A stretch of DNA of 64,000 nucleotides, from assembly GCA_020628425.1 (NCBI GenBank), contig JAHDEZ010000006.1, forward strand, positions 1 through 64,000, given 5' to 3'. Positions 36,965 to 46,229 of the stretch are shown here, one piece after another (position 1 is the stretch's first letter; each line of letters begins with the position of its first letter). Source of the DNA: Hellea sp. (GTDB lineage Bacteria > Pseudomonadota > Alphaproteobacteria > Caulobacterales > Maricaulaceae). The notes beneath the pieces were generated by a model, which saw nothing but the letters and a program-made list of their open reading frames with translations, was not told the DNA's origin and did no database searches. The translations under genes were made by a program, and so were the position numbers.

Positions 36965-37082
36965 TTTTTCCTCCAAATTTTATCCCGTTGTAGATTCAAA
37001 CGAATGAATAGAACTTTTACGTCGTTTTTTGCAGACATCGTGGCTTGCGTGATCCGCGCACTTGTTTATGGCTGATATTCGC

Positions 37083-37862
37083 ATGACACGCTGGTTGCTA
37101 AATATCCTGGCCTCTATTGCTATCACGGGCGTATTTTTTCCCGCGGCCTCCGCACAGGAAGTGTTCTGGCAAGGTGAGGATAGTTGTGGCGATCTTCTGG
37201 ATGAACCTGTTGCGGCTATTCCGGGCGGTTTTCCGTTAACGACGATCCTCTCCAACGGTCAGGCTCACTATCGCCTGCCTTTGGGCGGGACATTGCGATT
37301 ACGGCTTTGGAAAGCAGAGAGCGTTCCAGTCCAAGGAAAGGATTATGCCGAAGCCTATAAAAACCTGGTGACGCAAAAACCGCTTCAAGACGATGTCTCG
37401 GGGAGAGCCGGCGGCGAAGTTGTGTTTGCACTGGTTGAGAGCCGATATATGCTGGATCTGGATTACAGTCACGACCCGGAACTCTCACTGTTTCAGCTCA
37501 AAAAGGGCGGGTACACTGTGAACATGAATTCAAAAGTTAAAGTGATCGAATGGGACGGTTATAAGACGGCGGATGATGCCTCCCGCCGTAAATGGGATAA
37601 GATGACCTGTGAGAGTTATCATCATGAGCTGGGGCATGTTCTGATAGGCGCGCAAATATTCGCAGAAGCCGAGCCTCTGTGGATGGATCTCCGCGGCGCT
37701 GACGAAGGTATGATCAGCTGGCGAACCGATGATCTGTTTGACAGAATTATGAAAAGCGTGCGTGAGCGACAGAAAAAATACCATGAAGAGATTGATGTCA
37801 TGGGGCGGGCTGTCGCTGACTCTCGGCCTTATGTGAAATTGCCCTTTAGTTGGTTGGATTGA
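37083..37862 (+). CDS. exported DUF922-like putative zinc protease
   Basis: The 259-residue protein has a signal peptide (ILASIAITGVFFPAASAQ) and a DUF922-like body with a zincin motif YHHELGHVL (HExxH) preceded by a conserved MTCES. A glutamate-rich C-terminal helix follows. The motif suggests a periplasmic metallopeptidase, but no activity is established for this family. The ATG at 37083 is chosen; an ATG five codons earlier is possible. It overlaps the convergent gene at its 3' end by 17 bases. Confidence 0.7.
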   Translation: MTRWLLNILASIAITGVFFPAASAQEVFWQGEDSCGDLLDEPVAAIPGGFPLTTILSNGQAHYRLPLGGTLRLRLWKAESVPVQGKDYAEAYKNLVTQKPLQDDVSGRAGGEVVFALVESRYMLDLDYSHDPELSLFQLKKGGYTVNMNSKVKVIEWDGYKTADDASRRKWDKMTCESYHHELGHVLIGAQIFAEAEPLWMDLRGADEGMISWRTDDLFDRIMKSVRERQKKYHEEIDVMGRAVADSRPYVKLPFSWLD

Positions 37863-38316
37863 TTGCGGGCCTCAGCTCAGGAATAGGTGTTATCCGTAGA
37901 TAAGCTTTCATAGCCTCTTCATTTAAAACGCCAATGCTTTCTGGAAAATATTCGGTTCGCATAAACATATGGATATTATTATCACTTGTACGGGCCACAA
38001 TTTGGGAGTCATCAAAACCGACCTCAATAATATAAATACCGTCTTCGAGATTTAAAATTCCGGCGCTCCCATGTTCCGACTTAAATGCCAAATAAGGTCG
38101 CTCATTCTGAAACTCCGATGACATCAGGTAATAGGGGTGGCCGATTTCTGTTTCGCAAAAATAGCCGTCTAACGCGCCGCCGCCTCTCTTACAATTATAG
38201 GTGAACTCGCCAATTTTGAGGGATTTGGCGCCAAAAATCGTCGACGCGAATATGCCAAGCAAAACGATCCCTGCCAAAGCTATAAGACCTAAGAATTTAA
38301 ATAAGGGACCACTCAT
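37846..38316 (-). CDS. single-pass membrane protein of unknown function
   Basis: The 156-residue protein has one N-terminal hydrophobic helix (LFKFLGLIALAGIVLLGIFA) and a beta-rich, soluble remainder with two cysteines (YNCKRGGG and YFCETE) that may pair in the periplasm. No known family is recognised. It lies 49 bases downstream of lepA on the same strand and overlaps the convergent protease-like gene. Confidence 0.6.
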   Translation of the reverse strand: MSGPLFKFLGLIALAGIVLLGIFASTIFGAKSLKIGEFTYNCKRGGGALDGYFCETEIGHPYYLMSSEFQNERPYLAFKSEHGSAGILNLEDGIYIIEVGFDDSQIVARTSDNNIHMFMRTEYFPESIGVLNEEAMKAYLRITPIPELRPAINPTN

Positions 38317-38365
38317 CTATCAGATTCCGAAACTTGGCCCTATCTTTAGGGAAAAGATAAAGTTG

Positions 38366-40174
38366 TCAATCATCATCCATTTTAAGGGCCGCGATAAACG
38401 CCGCCTGAGGGATCTCGACCTTGCCGAACTGGCGCATTTTTTTCTTACCCTTTTTCTGCTTATCTAGAAGTTTGCGTTTGCGGGAGGCGTCGCCGCCGTA
38501 ACATTTGGCGGTCACGTCTTTGCGCATGGCCGCAATGGTTTCGCGGGCGATGACTTTGCCGCCGAGTGCTGCCTGAATAGGGATCTTAAACAGGTGACGT
38601 GGGATCAAATCTTTGAGGCGTTCGCACATTTGGCGGCCACGGCTTTCGGCGCGAGATCTGTGCACCAGCATGGAGAGCGCATCTACAGGCTCGCCGTTCA
38701 CCAGAATAGACATCTTGACCAGATTACCCTCGCGCTTGCCGATAGCCTGATAGTCAAAAGAGGCATAGCCTTTGGAGACAGATTTCAGCCGGTCATAAAA
38801 ATCAAACACCACTTCATTGAGCGGCAGCTCATATTCGACCATGGCGCGGGAACCCACATAAGACAGGTTGGTCTGTACGCCGCGACGGTCCTGACAGAGC
38901 TTGAGGATGCCGCCGAGATATTCGTCTGGCGTCATGATGGTGGCTTTGATCCAGGGTTCTTCTATATGTTCAATAGCCATGACGTCGGGCATATCGGCCG
39001 GGTTATGCAAAAGGATCGGATCCTCCTTTTTCATGACCAGCGTATAGACCACGCTCGGTGCCGTCGTGATGAGGTCCAGATCAAATTCACGCTCGAGACG
39101 TTCCTGAATAATTTCAAGGTGTAAAAGCCCTAAGAAGCCGCATCTAAATCCAAATCCCAGCGCCGCGCTGGTTTCCATCTCAAAAGAAAAGCTCGCATCA
39201 TTGAGGCGCAGACGCCCCATAGCGGCGCGCAAGTCCTCAAAGTCCGCCGCGTCGACCGGGAAGATTCCACAGAAGACCACGGGTTGGGCGGGCTTAAAGC
39301 CTTCGAGCGGGGTTTCTGTAGGCCGCTTATCTTCGGTTATCGTATCGCCGACGGCGGCGTCGGCCACTTCTTTGATAGAGGCGGTCAGAAAGCCCACTTC
39401 GCCGGGGCCGATTTCTTTCAGGTCTTCGGGCTTGGGCCGGAAACAGCCGAGCTTATCAACCGTGTAGCTGGCGCCCGTATTCATGGTGCGGATACGCGTG
39501 CCTTTTTTGAGCGTGCCTTCCATAACACGGAAAAGTACGACCACGCCCATATAAGTATCGTACCAGGCATCAATCAGCATGGCCTTGAGCGGCGCTTTAG
39601 GGTCGCCAAATTCCGGGGCAGGGAGCTCTTTGACGATAGCCTCTAAGATGTCTTCAATGCCAATGCCCGTTTTGGCGGAACATTCAATGGCGCCTGAGGC
39701 GTCTATGCCTATAACGTCTTCGATTTGTAACTTCACGCGGTCCGGGTCGGCGGCAGGCAGGTCAATTTTGTTTAAGACCGGCACTAGCTCATGATCATGT
39801 TCAATGGCCTGATAGACATTGGCCAGGGTCTGGGCTTCGACGCCTTGAGAGGCATCCACGACGAGGATCGAGCCTTCACAGGCCGAGAGCGAGCGGGAGA
39901 CTTCATAGGCGAAGTCAACATGGCCCGGCGTATCCATCAGGTTGAGGACATAGCTCTCACCGTCCTTGGCCGTGTAGTCCAGGCGCACGGTCTGAGCCTT
40001 AATGGTAATGCCGCGCTCTTTTTCGATATCCATATTATCGAGCACTTGTTCGGACATCTCCCGATCGGTCAGACCACCCGTGAAGTGGATCAGACGATCG
40101 GCCAAAGTGGACTTGCCATGGTCAATATGGGCCACAATGGAAAAGTTACGAATTTTGCTCTGGTCGAGTGACAT
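38366..40174 (-). CDS. lepA: elongation factor 4 (LepA)
   Basis: LepA is a ribosome-associated GTPase implicated in back-translocation or in subunit biogenesis. The 602-residue protein has G1 [10 protein letters not shown]2 ERGITIK, G3 DTPGHVDF and G4 NKIDLP. The LepA-specific C-terminal domain follows ([43 protein letters not shown]). Length and motifs are normal. Confidence 0.97.
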   Translation of the reverse strand: MSLDQSKIRNFSIVAHIDHGKSTLADRLIHFTGGLTDREMSEQVLDNMDIEKERGITIKAQTVRLDYTAKDGESYVLNLMDTPGHVDFAYEVSRSLSACEGSILVVDASQGVEAQTLANVYQAIEHDHELVPVLNKIDLPAADPDRVKLQIEDVIGIDASGAIECSAKTGIGIEDILEAIVKELPAPEFGDPKAPLKAMLIDAWYDTYMGVVVLFRVMEGTLKKGTRIRTMNTGASYTVDKLGCFRPKPEDLKEIGPGEVGFLTASIKEVADAAVGDTITEDKRPTETPLEGFKPAQPVVFCGIFPVDAADFEDLRAAMGRLRLNDASFSFEMETSAALGFGFRCGFLGLLHLEIIQERLEREFDLDLITTAPSVVYTLVMKKEDPILLHNPADMPDVMAIEHIEEPWIKATIMTPDEYLGGILKLCQDRRGVQTNLSYVGSRAMVEYELPLNEVVFDFYDRLKSVSKGYASFDYQAIGKREGNLVKMSILVNGEPVDALSMLVHRSRAESRGRQMCERLKDLIPRHLFKIPIQAALGGKVIARETIAAMRKDVTAKCYGGDASRKRKLLDKQKKGKKKMRQFGKVEIPQAAFIAALKMDDD

Positions 40175-40250
40175 GGGGGCTATCTATTGCATTCCCTCGA
40201 TTTGGCAAGTGGAATTGAATGCGATATAATGGTGCAAGGAGGTGTGGGAT

Positions 40251-40802
40251 ATGTGGAAATTTATGATAGGCTCTGTTCTGGCTGGCCTAATGTTAGTATC
40301 ATGTGCGACAGCAGAAGTAAGCTACCCCGAAAATGTCTTTTCCCGCGCTGAAATCGCCAAAGTCAACGCTGACTTTTTCGACGTAGATATCAGGACAGCA
40401 GGCGCGGCGCTGAGGCCCGTTTACGGCAAATATGGCGCGCCGCATATTTATATCAAAGGCCAGATGTCCGCCGTTTACGACTCTGAACTTGAGAGACTAT
40501 TTGGAACCGGCACAGCCAGTCCGAAATTTGGTCTGCCTGATAATGTCTATTGGGAAATCGAGGGGCAGAATATTTTTGACCTCGTCAAGCCTATAAAGAC
40601 CGCCCACCTCATCTATAAAAAGGAACAACTGCCATTTGATACGGATTACGCAAACATTGGTGAGCTGACAGCGCGCGGACAAATGTTCAGCGTGTTTGAG
40701 AGGGAGTTGGATGGCCGGATTGTCATTACCTTAAATCAGACCAAAGATTTGCCGAAAGCTTCCGCTTTTGAAACATTGATGATGCGGGTGAGTGCGCAGT
40801 AG
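40251..40802 (+). CDS. lipoprotein of unknown function
   Basis: The 183-residue protein begins with a lipoprotein signal (IGSVLAGLMLVSC) supported by a GGAGG ribosome binding site for the ATG at 40251. The remainder is mixed polar sequence with several aromatic residues and no known motif. It is divergent from lepA across 76 bases and convergent with another lipoprotein gene. Confidence 0.65.
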   Translation: MWKFMIGSVLAGLMLVSCATAEVSYPENVFSRAEIAKVNADFFDVDIRTAGAALRPVYGKYGAPHIYIKGQMSAVYDSELERLFGTGTASPKFGLPDNVYWEIEGQNIFDLVKPIKTAHLIYKKEQLPFDTDYANIGELTARGQMFSVFERELDGRIVITLNQTKDLPKASAFETLMMRVSAQ

Positions 40803-40808
40803 AACTTG

Positions 40809-41378
40809 CTACTCCCAACCCCATGCGGCCGGCGGCGTTTCCACGGGTTTTGTCAAATCAAACTTCGCCCGAAAATCTCGGTTTTCCCGGGAAAGGGCAT
40901 AGGTGAAACTGTCATCCTCGACCGTAATCATCCATGTGTTTGTAACGGAGGCGTCCAATCCCTCGCGGATAAACATGTCGATTGAATATTGATCGACGGG
41001 AAAGGCCTGTCGGGCATATGTGCCCGGCTCATCTGTTGTTCCGCCATACATAGTCACGGCGTCGGGCTTACCGTCTTCATGGCGGTGGTCATGTTTTAAT
41101 GTTAAAAACCCATCAGACTTGGAAATGATCCAGGTGCGGGAGCGGTTCTCCCCCACATGCAATGGAATTTTAATTTCTGTATCCGAGCAATCCCGTAGAT
41201 GCATCACCAGCGTTTCTTTGGCCCAGTCCGCATCGACGGCGTCATTTGAAATGACTTTGCCGGCATAGGCTTTGCCGCAATGAGCGGAGAGCTTGTTAAA
41301 GAAATCTTCGGGAGGTTCAGCCTGTTGTGGTACGCAGCCGGTCAAGAGAACTAGAGCAGAGATAGAGAAAATACGCAT
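40809..41378 (-). CDS. lipoprotein of unknown function
   Basis: The 189-residue protein has a lipobox (LLTGC) and two cysteines that may form a disulfide (SAHCGKAY and LRDCSD). The polar body contains a histidine-rich turn (HDHRHEDG). No family was recognised. It is tail-to-tail with the preceding lipoprotein gene, six bases apart. Confidence 0.65.
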   Translation of the reverse strand: MRIFSISALVLLTGCVPQQAEPPEDFFNKLSAHCGKAYAGKVISNDAVDADWAKETLVMHLRDCSDTEIKIPLHVGENRSRTWIISKSDGFLTLKHDHRHEDGKPDAVTMYGGTTDEPGTYARQAFPVDQYSIDMFIREGLDASVTNTWMITVEDDSFTYALSRENRDFRAKFDLTKPVETPPAAWGWE

Positions 41379-41417
41379 AGGGACATCATGCGTATATTCC
41401 GCTCCTATGTCTATGGT

Positions 41418-42641
41418 TTAATGAATTACCCGAATATAAGCATCTCGACCGATAATCCGGTCATTTGGCAGTAAATCCTTGTTGTCGACCGACACAAGGG
41501 TCAATTCAGGACTCCCTTGCATGGTCATTGTGTTGGTCAGGATCATAGTCCCTGCGCCCTCTATGAAAACTTCCGGGCTACCGTGGAATTCAAGGTGGCT
41601 TTTGATAGTGTAAATAATGCCCTTTAAACTAAGAGTGCCGCCCCCGGTAATCGCATTAGGCTTTTTCGGCATGGCATCACGATCCTGGAAAAGTAAAATG
41701 CCACGATATTCTCCAGAGTTTGGCGGCATGAGATCTATATTCCCACCGGAATGAAATTCAAAATTGGCATCATCGCCTTCGAGGTAAAACATAACGCCAT
41801 CGCCCACGAGATTGGCATTTGCGCCCAGATCCAAACCGCCTTTGGAGATGAAGTAAATGCCAGGCTTAAGGTGAACTTGAGAATTGGACGGTAGTTTTAA
41901 TCCGCCGCAATAATGTCCCGGTGACAAGGTTACAGCAGTTTTACCGATTTTGAATTTATTGAAATCACAGGGTGGAACGTCTGGTGGCTCGATGTCAAAA
42001 TAGGGGTCCTGACGGGTTCCGCAATCGGTCATCGGACCCGGAATCCATTTCTTTCCACTAAAGCCGCCATTCAGACAAACTTCTGACTCTTTCAGCTGTG
42101 GATTGCCCTGTGCGTTCGCACTGGAGAGGGAATTGGAGTTGGCGTGAACATAACAATCAACAGTATTCAAAGACGGGTGTCCCTGTAATTTGATTGCCGA
42201 ACTGCGGTTTGGAGAATTGATAAGAACACAAGCCGGTTCTATGACAGTTTCCGCGGCAACTTCCACGGATAAGCTGAGTTCTTTTTGTCCGATGATGCTC
42301 ATGAGCTTAGTTGGCATAACCGTTCTTGCGGCGACTGTAGAGCGTCGAGGGGTTAGTTCGACGTCCATTTTAACTGTGTCCGCTTGGTAATAAGCGATGT
42401 CAAAGTTTTCCTCCATCATCAGGTGAGCGCGGTCGCGTCTGTCTTCATCATTTGTATTGAAAGATTTGGCGCTTGCGACGGCTGCCGTTTCCGCTGCATC
42501 ACGAAGATTAGATTTGGCACTTTGCAGATTGGCAAGATCAACCGCGACACCAACCCCAATTAAAACTGGAATCGTCATTAAGGCCGTCGTCAGAGCAAAA
42601 TTGCCCCGTTTGTCCTGCCAAATTTGTTTAACCCACCGCAC
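41418..42641 (-). CDS. TadE/TadG-like pilus-assembly protein with beta-helix-like C-terminus
   Basis: The 407-residue protein starts from GTG and has the TadE/G-type N-terminus: a basic start (WQDKRGNFALTTALMTIPVLIG) followed by one membrane helix and VDLANLQSAKSNLRDAAETAAVA. The large periplasmic remainder has six cysteines and many short beta-strand turns (LKPGIYFISKGGLDLGANA, GSPEV, GSPEL) resembling a right-handed beta-helix. TadG-type proteins anchor Flp/Tad pili, but no tad gene cluster is in the window. Confidence 0.78.
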   Translation of the reverse strand: MRWVKQIWQDKRGNFALTTALMTIPVLIGVGVAVDLANLQSAKSNLRDAAETAAVASAKSFNTNDEDRRDRAHLMMEENFDIAYYQADTVKMDVELTPRRSTVAARTVMPTKLMSIIGQKELSLSVEVAAETVIEPACVLINSPNRSSAIKLQGHPSLNTVDCYVHANSNSLSSANAQGNPQLKESEVCLNGGFSGKKWIPGPMTDCGTRQDPYFDIEPPDVPPCDFNKFKIGKTAVTLSPGHYCGGLKLPSNSQVHLKPGIYFISKGGLDLGANANLVGDGVMFYLEGDDANFEFHSGGNIDLMPPNSGEYRGILLFQDRDAMPKKPNAITGGGTLSLKGIIYTIKSHLEFHGSPEVFIEGAGTMILTNTMTMQGSPELTLVSVDNKDLLPNDRIIGRDAYIRVIH

Positions 42642-42810
42642 TGTTTTATCCGTGTTAGAAAACTCAGTACAAAACCGATAGTTTAATCTCGTGGAAATTA
42701 GGTAAACAATTGAACAAACAAACAGGAAATCTGCTTTTTGGGTTACTGATTATTTAAATGTAAGAAAACTGAAATTTATCTGGACATCGGACAGGATAAT
42801 TTAATAACAT

Positions 42811-42818
42811 AACATTAT
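42811..42818. promoter_or_regulatory. possible Zur half-site
   Basis: AACATTAT matches one arm of the AATGTTATAACATT-type Zur palindrome described in alphaproteobacteria. The other arm is poorly matched. It overlaps the start of the small gene preceding the zinc receptor. Confidence 0.25.
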
Positions 42819-43125
42819 GAATTTGAGGGACATATATCAGTTTCTCGTCGTCATTCTGATGGCGTGTGTTGTGACCGTGCAGTTTGCGGTTGCTGATCAC
42901 GATATCGAAACAGGTGAAACAGGACACCATAGCGAATGTAATCTATGTGTTTTCCTGTCCGAAGATTTGGACGATGATGATGTTCGGCCAGGCCTTGCCA
43001 TGCCGTTCACGGCATTACCTATAGCCTATATTGTTGAAACATTTGATGAAGTCGACGATTTATATATATCGGTTTCTTCTTTCAGAGTGCCCCTGCCAAG
43101 AGCGCCGCCTTTTACCCTCGTTTAA
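42817..43125 (+). CDS. small exported protein with a CxxC metal-type motif (DUF2946-like)
   Basis: The 102-residue protein has an N-terminal signal/membrane helix (FLVVILMACVVTVQFAVA) and a His/Cys stretch (GHHSECNLCVF) that could bind a metal. It ends in a proline-rich RAPP segment, as in DUF2946 proteins, a family found near metal-uptake and metal-resistance genes; the match is by impression. It is 76 bases upstream of the zinc-type TonB receptor and probably cotranscribed. No strong ribosome binding site is visible at the chosen start. Confidence 0.6.
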   Translation: MNLRDIYQFLVVILMACVVTVQFAVADHDIETGETGHHSECNLCVFLSEDLDDDDVRPGLAMPFTALPIAYIVETFDEVDDLYISVSSFRVPLPRAPPFTLV

Positions 43126-43201
43126 TTCCAAAAAAAAATACTAAAATTAACGCATGCTGCCATGAGCAGACAATTCATGTTGATGAAACGAGAATATAAT
43201 A

Positions 43202-45325
43202 ATGTCAAAATTAAATACTGTATCTAAGGTCGCTTTGACCGCAGCGCTTCTGCTGAGCGCTACCCCCGCATTGGCGCAATCACCTGATTTCGATGAGGAA
43301 ATCATCATTACCGGTGCGCGTATCCTCGACAATGATGTTGATGATGCCATTACAGGCATTTCAGTCCTCGAGGGCGAAAGACTGGAAGATCGTCTGGCAT
43401 CGACTATTGGGGAAACCTTAAAAGGCGAACCCGGTGTGTCGTCGACCTTTTTTGGGGCCGGCGCATCGCGCCCGATCATTCGGGGCCAAGGCGGAGATCG
43501 CGTCCGCGTTCTAACTAATGGCATCGGATCCATTGATGCTTCGTCAGCGTCTCCGGACCACGCTGTTGCGGCAGAGCCAGCTCAGGCTGAAAAAATTGAA
43601 GTTCTCCGGGGTCCCGCTGTGTTGAGATTTGGGTCATCTGGGGCTGGCGGTGTCGTCAATGTCATAGATGGCCGAATTCCGACGGAAGTTCCAGATGGTA
43701 CAGCTGTATCAGTACGTTTCGCCGCTGCAAGTGTAGATACAAGTGCTGAACTCGCTGCTTCGGTAGATCAGGCATTGGGCTCAAAGCTTGTCTTGCATGT
43801 GGACGGAACTTGGCGTGAGGCCAGTGATTTCCGCATTCCTGGCTTTGCCGAGAGTGAAATCTTCATGGAAGCTGAAGAAGAGGAAGAACATGGTCATGAG
43901 GACGAAGATGAGGATCATGACGACGAACATGAAGACGAAGAAGAGGAAGAGCAGTTTGGGCGCCTTGATAATTCCTTTGTCGAATCCAGTTCTATAACGG
44001 GCGGTCTGGCCTATGTTGGTGAGCGCGCTTTCTTTGGTGTCGCGGTCCATCATTTTGATAGCCTGTATGGTGTTCCGGGGGGACACGGACATGGTCACGA
44101 AGACGAACATGAAGATGAGGACCATGAGGACGAAGAAGAGCATGAAGAGGAAGAAGAGGGCGAAGAGTCAATTTCTATCGATCTCAAACAAACGCGATTT
44201 GACCTCAATGCCTCTTATGATCTGGACGGATTTTTCGAGAAAGTGCAATGGGTTGGTGGCTATGCGGATTATGAGCATACCGAACTCGAGGGTGATGAAA
44301 TTGGAACCGTTTTTGCCAATGAAGGCTGGGAAACTCGGCTAGAACTCATCCAAGCAGAAAGCAATGGCTGGGAAGCTGCCTATGGGGTCCAAATTCGCAA
44401 TCGTGATTTCTCGGCTATCGGTGCCGAGGCTTTTGTGCCTCCAACGACCACACAGCAATTCGGGTTTTACACATTTCAGGAATATCAATTAGAAGACCTG
44501 CACCTCGAAGGCGCTGCACGTATCGAACTGACGGAACAAACGAATGACACAGCTAACATTTCGAGAGATTTTGAGTTGTTCAGCGTGTCCGCCGGTGCCG
44601 ATTATCACATTAGCGAAGCCATTCGTTTAGGCGGAACAGTGTTCCGAACAGAGCGCGCGCCCACAACAGAGGAATTGTTCTCTAATGGGCCTCATTTAGC
44701 GACGGAAGCTTTTGAGGTCGGTAATCCTAATCTTGATAAAGAGACGGCGACAGGTGCGGAAATTGCCTTCCGTCATCGCGGTAAGAACAGCTTTCTGACG
44801 ACCAATCTGTTCTACACAGATTACTCGGATTATATTTTCGAACTGGCAAATGGTGAGGAAGAAGACGAGTTGGACGTTTTTGAATTTGTGGCCGATGATG
44901 CCGAATTCTATGGGTTCGAAGTTCAGGGCGGGTATGAGCTGGGTTATGTTGGAAAGGCTTTTGTTTCGGTCGATGGCCTGGTTGAATATGTTCGAGCCAA
45001 AACCGATACGGATCACCTTCCACGAATTCCGCCGCTATCCGTTCTAGTCGGCGGTGATATAGAGCTTAACAATATCAATTTGCGTGGTGAATTGGAATAT
45101 GTGGACGCGCAGGATAATATCTCGGTTAATGAACTGCCAACCGAGGACTATACGCTTGCTAATGCCTTTTTAACATGGAAATTCCCGGGCGAGCAAAATG
45201 TGAAGTTCAAGCTTTCAGCGCTCAATATATTTGATCAGGAAGCCCGGCAGCACGCGTCTTTCCTCAAAGACCTTGTGCCTCTGCCAGGTCGTAACTTCCG
45301 ATTGTCAGTGTCTGCAAATTTCTAA
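43202..45325 (+). CDS. znuD: TonB-dependent receptor, ZnuD-like zinc importer
   Basis: The 707-residue protein has a signal peptide (LLSATPALAQ), a plug domain (IIITGARI, RGQGGDRVRVLTNGIGS, EKIEVLRGPAVLRFGSSGAGGVVNV) and a 22-strand-type barrel ending in F. Two long extracellular-loop segments, around residues 222-253 and 293-324, are almost entirely His, Glu and Asp, a hallmark of ZnuD zinc receptors where they capture metal. Barrel motifs (TTEELFSNGPH, NLDKETATGAE, NIFDQEARQHASFLKD) match this subfamily. It follows a small metal-motif gene and ends at a strong terminator. Confidence 0.9.
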   Translation: MSKLNTVSKVALTAALLLSATPALAQSPDFDEEIIITGARILDNDVDDAITGISVLEGERLEDRLASTIGETLKGEPGVSSTFFGAGASRPIIRGQGGDRVRVLTNGIGSIDASSASPDHAVAAEPAQAEKIEVLRGPAVLRFGSSGAGGVVNVIDGRIPTEVPDGTAVSVRFAAASVDTSAELAASVDQALGSKLVLHVDGTWREASDFRIPGFAESEIFMEAEEEEEHGHEDEDEDHDDEHEDEEEEEQFGRLDNSFVESSSITGGLAYVGERAFFGVAVHHFDSLYGVPGGHGHGHEDEHEDEDHEDEEEHEEEEEGEESISIDLKQTRFDLNASYDLDGFFEKVQWVGGYADYEHTELEGDEIGTVFANEGWETRLELIQAESNGWEAAYGVQIRNRDFSAIGAEAFVPPTTTQQFGFYTFQEYQLEDLHLEGAARIELTEQTNDTANISRDFELFSVSAGADYHISEAIRLGGTVFRTERAPTTEELFSNGPHLATEAFEVGNPNLDKETATGAEIAFRHRGKNSFLTTNLFYTDYSDYIFELANGEEEDELDVFEFVADDAEFYGFEVQGGYELGYVGKAFVSVDGLVEYVRAKTDTDHLPRIPPLSVLVGGDIELNNINLRGELEYVDAQDNISVNELPTEDYTLANAFLTWKFPGEQNVKFKLSALNIFDQEARQHASFLKDLVPLPGRNFRLSVSANF

Positions 45326-45329
45326 ACAA

Positions 45330-45357
45330 AAAAGCCCGGGAAACCGGGCTTTTCTTT
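45330..45357. terminator. bidirectional Rho-independent terminator
   Basis: A 10-base stem (AAAAGCCCGG/CCGGGCTTTT) with a GAAA loop and flanking T/A runs lies between the convergent zinc receptor and FKBP genes. It can serve both strands. Confidence 0.88.
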
Positions 45358-45379
45358 GACTCTGTTTTTTATTGGGCCT

Positions 45380-46099
45380 TTATTCGGGTTTTGCTGTCGC
45401 TCTGTTTTGCAACTGAATGAGCTGTTGCTGAACGCGAAGTGCAAATTGCTCGAGGCCATCTGCCCGATCTTTCAGGGCTTTATTCTCATCTACCATTCCG
45501 GGCTCCCGGAAGCTTTTTAGCTGAACGTTAAAAACCAGTGTTGCATTTGGTGGAATCGAGCCTGGACGCCCCCGGGCTCCATAAGCCAGCTTGCCGGGAA
45601 TATAGAGTGTTCGGGCTTCACAAAGTGTCATATCTGTCAAAGCTTCTGTCCATCCGGTGATGACCTTATCGGCTCCAAATTCATTGGTTTTTTCCCGGTC
45701 ATATGAGCTGTCGAACACACGTCCGTCGAGGAAGGTACCATGGTAGTGAACCGTCACAAAATCCGTAGATTTAGGTTTTGGGCCGTCGTCTTTACCCGCT
45801 TGTATGACCCGATATTGCAAACCTGATTGTGTGGTTAAAACATCGTCGAATTCGCCAAGTGCCTTATGCCAATCCGCGGATTCCAGTTCGGTAGACGGTA
45901 GGCCACCCATTGACGCCGCATAGGCCTCGGTATTCGAATAAAAGTTTGCGTCTTCGCAAGCCCCGAAGCTCTTTCCATTGATTTGGCTTTCAAGTTCGAC
46001 AATGCGAGCCTCAAGGGCTTCGGTCTGCGCAGAATTATCATTGTCGGCGCAAGCAGTAAGTCCCAGCACAAGCATTGAAGAGAGGAACAGTCTTTTCAT
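45380..46099 (-). CDS. FKBP-type peptidyl-prolyl isomerase lipoprotein
   Basis: The 239-residue protein has a lipobox (GLTAC), a short coiled coil, and an FKBP domain (GLQYRVIQAG, TDFVTVHYHGTFLDGRVFDSS, GWTEALTDM, YIPGKLAYGARG, IPPNATLVFNVQL). It speeds proline isomerisation during folding in the periplasm. A C-terminal helix with many Gln residues may mediate dimerisation. A GGAG site precedes the ATG. Confidence 0.92.
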   Translation of the reverse strand: MKRLFLSSMLVLGLTACADNDNSAQTEALEARIVELESQINGKSFGACEDANFYSNTEAYAASMGGLPSTELESADWHKALGEFDDVLTTQSGLQYRVIQAGKDDGPKPKSTDFVTVHYHGTFLDGRVFDSSYDREKTNEFGADKVITGWTEALTDMTLCEARTLYIPGKLAYGARGRPGSIPPNATLVFNVQLKSFREPGMVDENKALKDRADGLEQFALRVQQQLIQLQNRATAKPE

Positions 46100-46174
46100 G
46101 ATTTAACTCCTGAATTTGGCGCCTAGCTATTCGGTTAGATTGCCGGTGTAAAGCGTATTTCAAAATCTCAGACA

Positions 46175-46206
46175 GTAAAAAAGCCCGGTAAAACATGCCG
46201 GGCTTT
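46175..46206 (-). terminator. Rho-independent terminator of the gap-pgk-fba operon
   Basis: On the minus strand a 9-base stem (AAAGCCCGG/CCGGGCTTT) is followed by TTTTTT. It begins about 25 bases after the fba stop codon. Confidence 0.88.
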
Positions 46207-46229
46207 CGGAATTTAAGTATATTGTTGCC

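Noticed and set aside
38341-38359. TATCTTT/AAAGATA hairpin after lepA
   Set aside because: It is AT-rich, lacks a T run in the lepA direction and is too weak to call a terminator.
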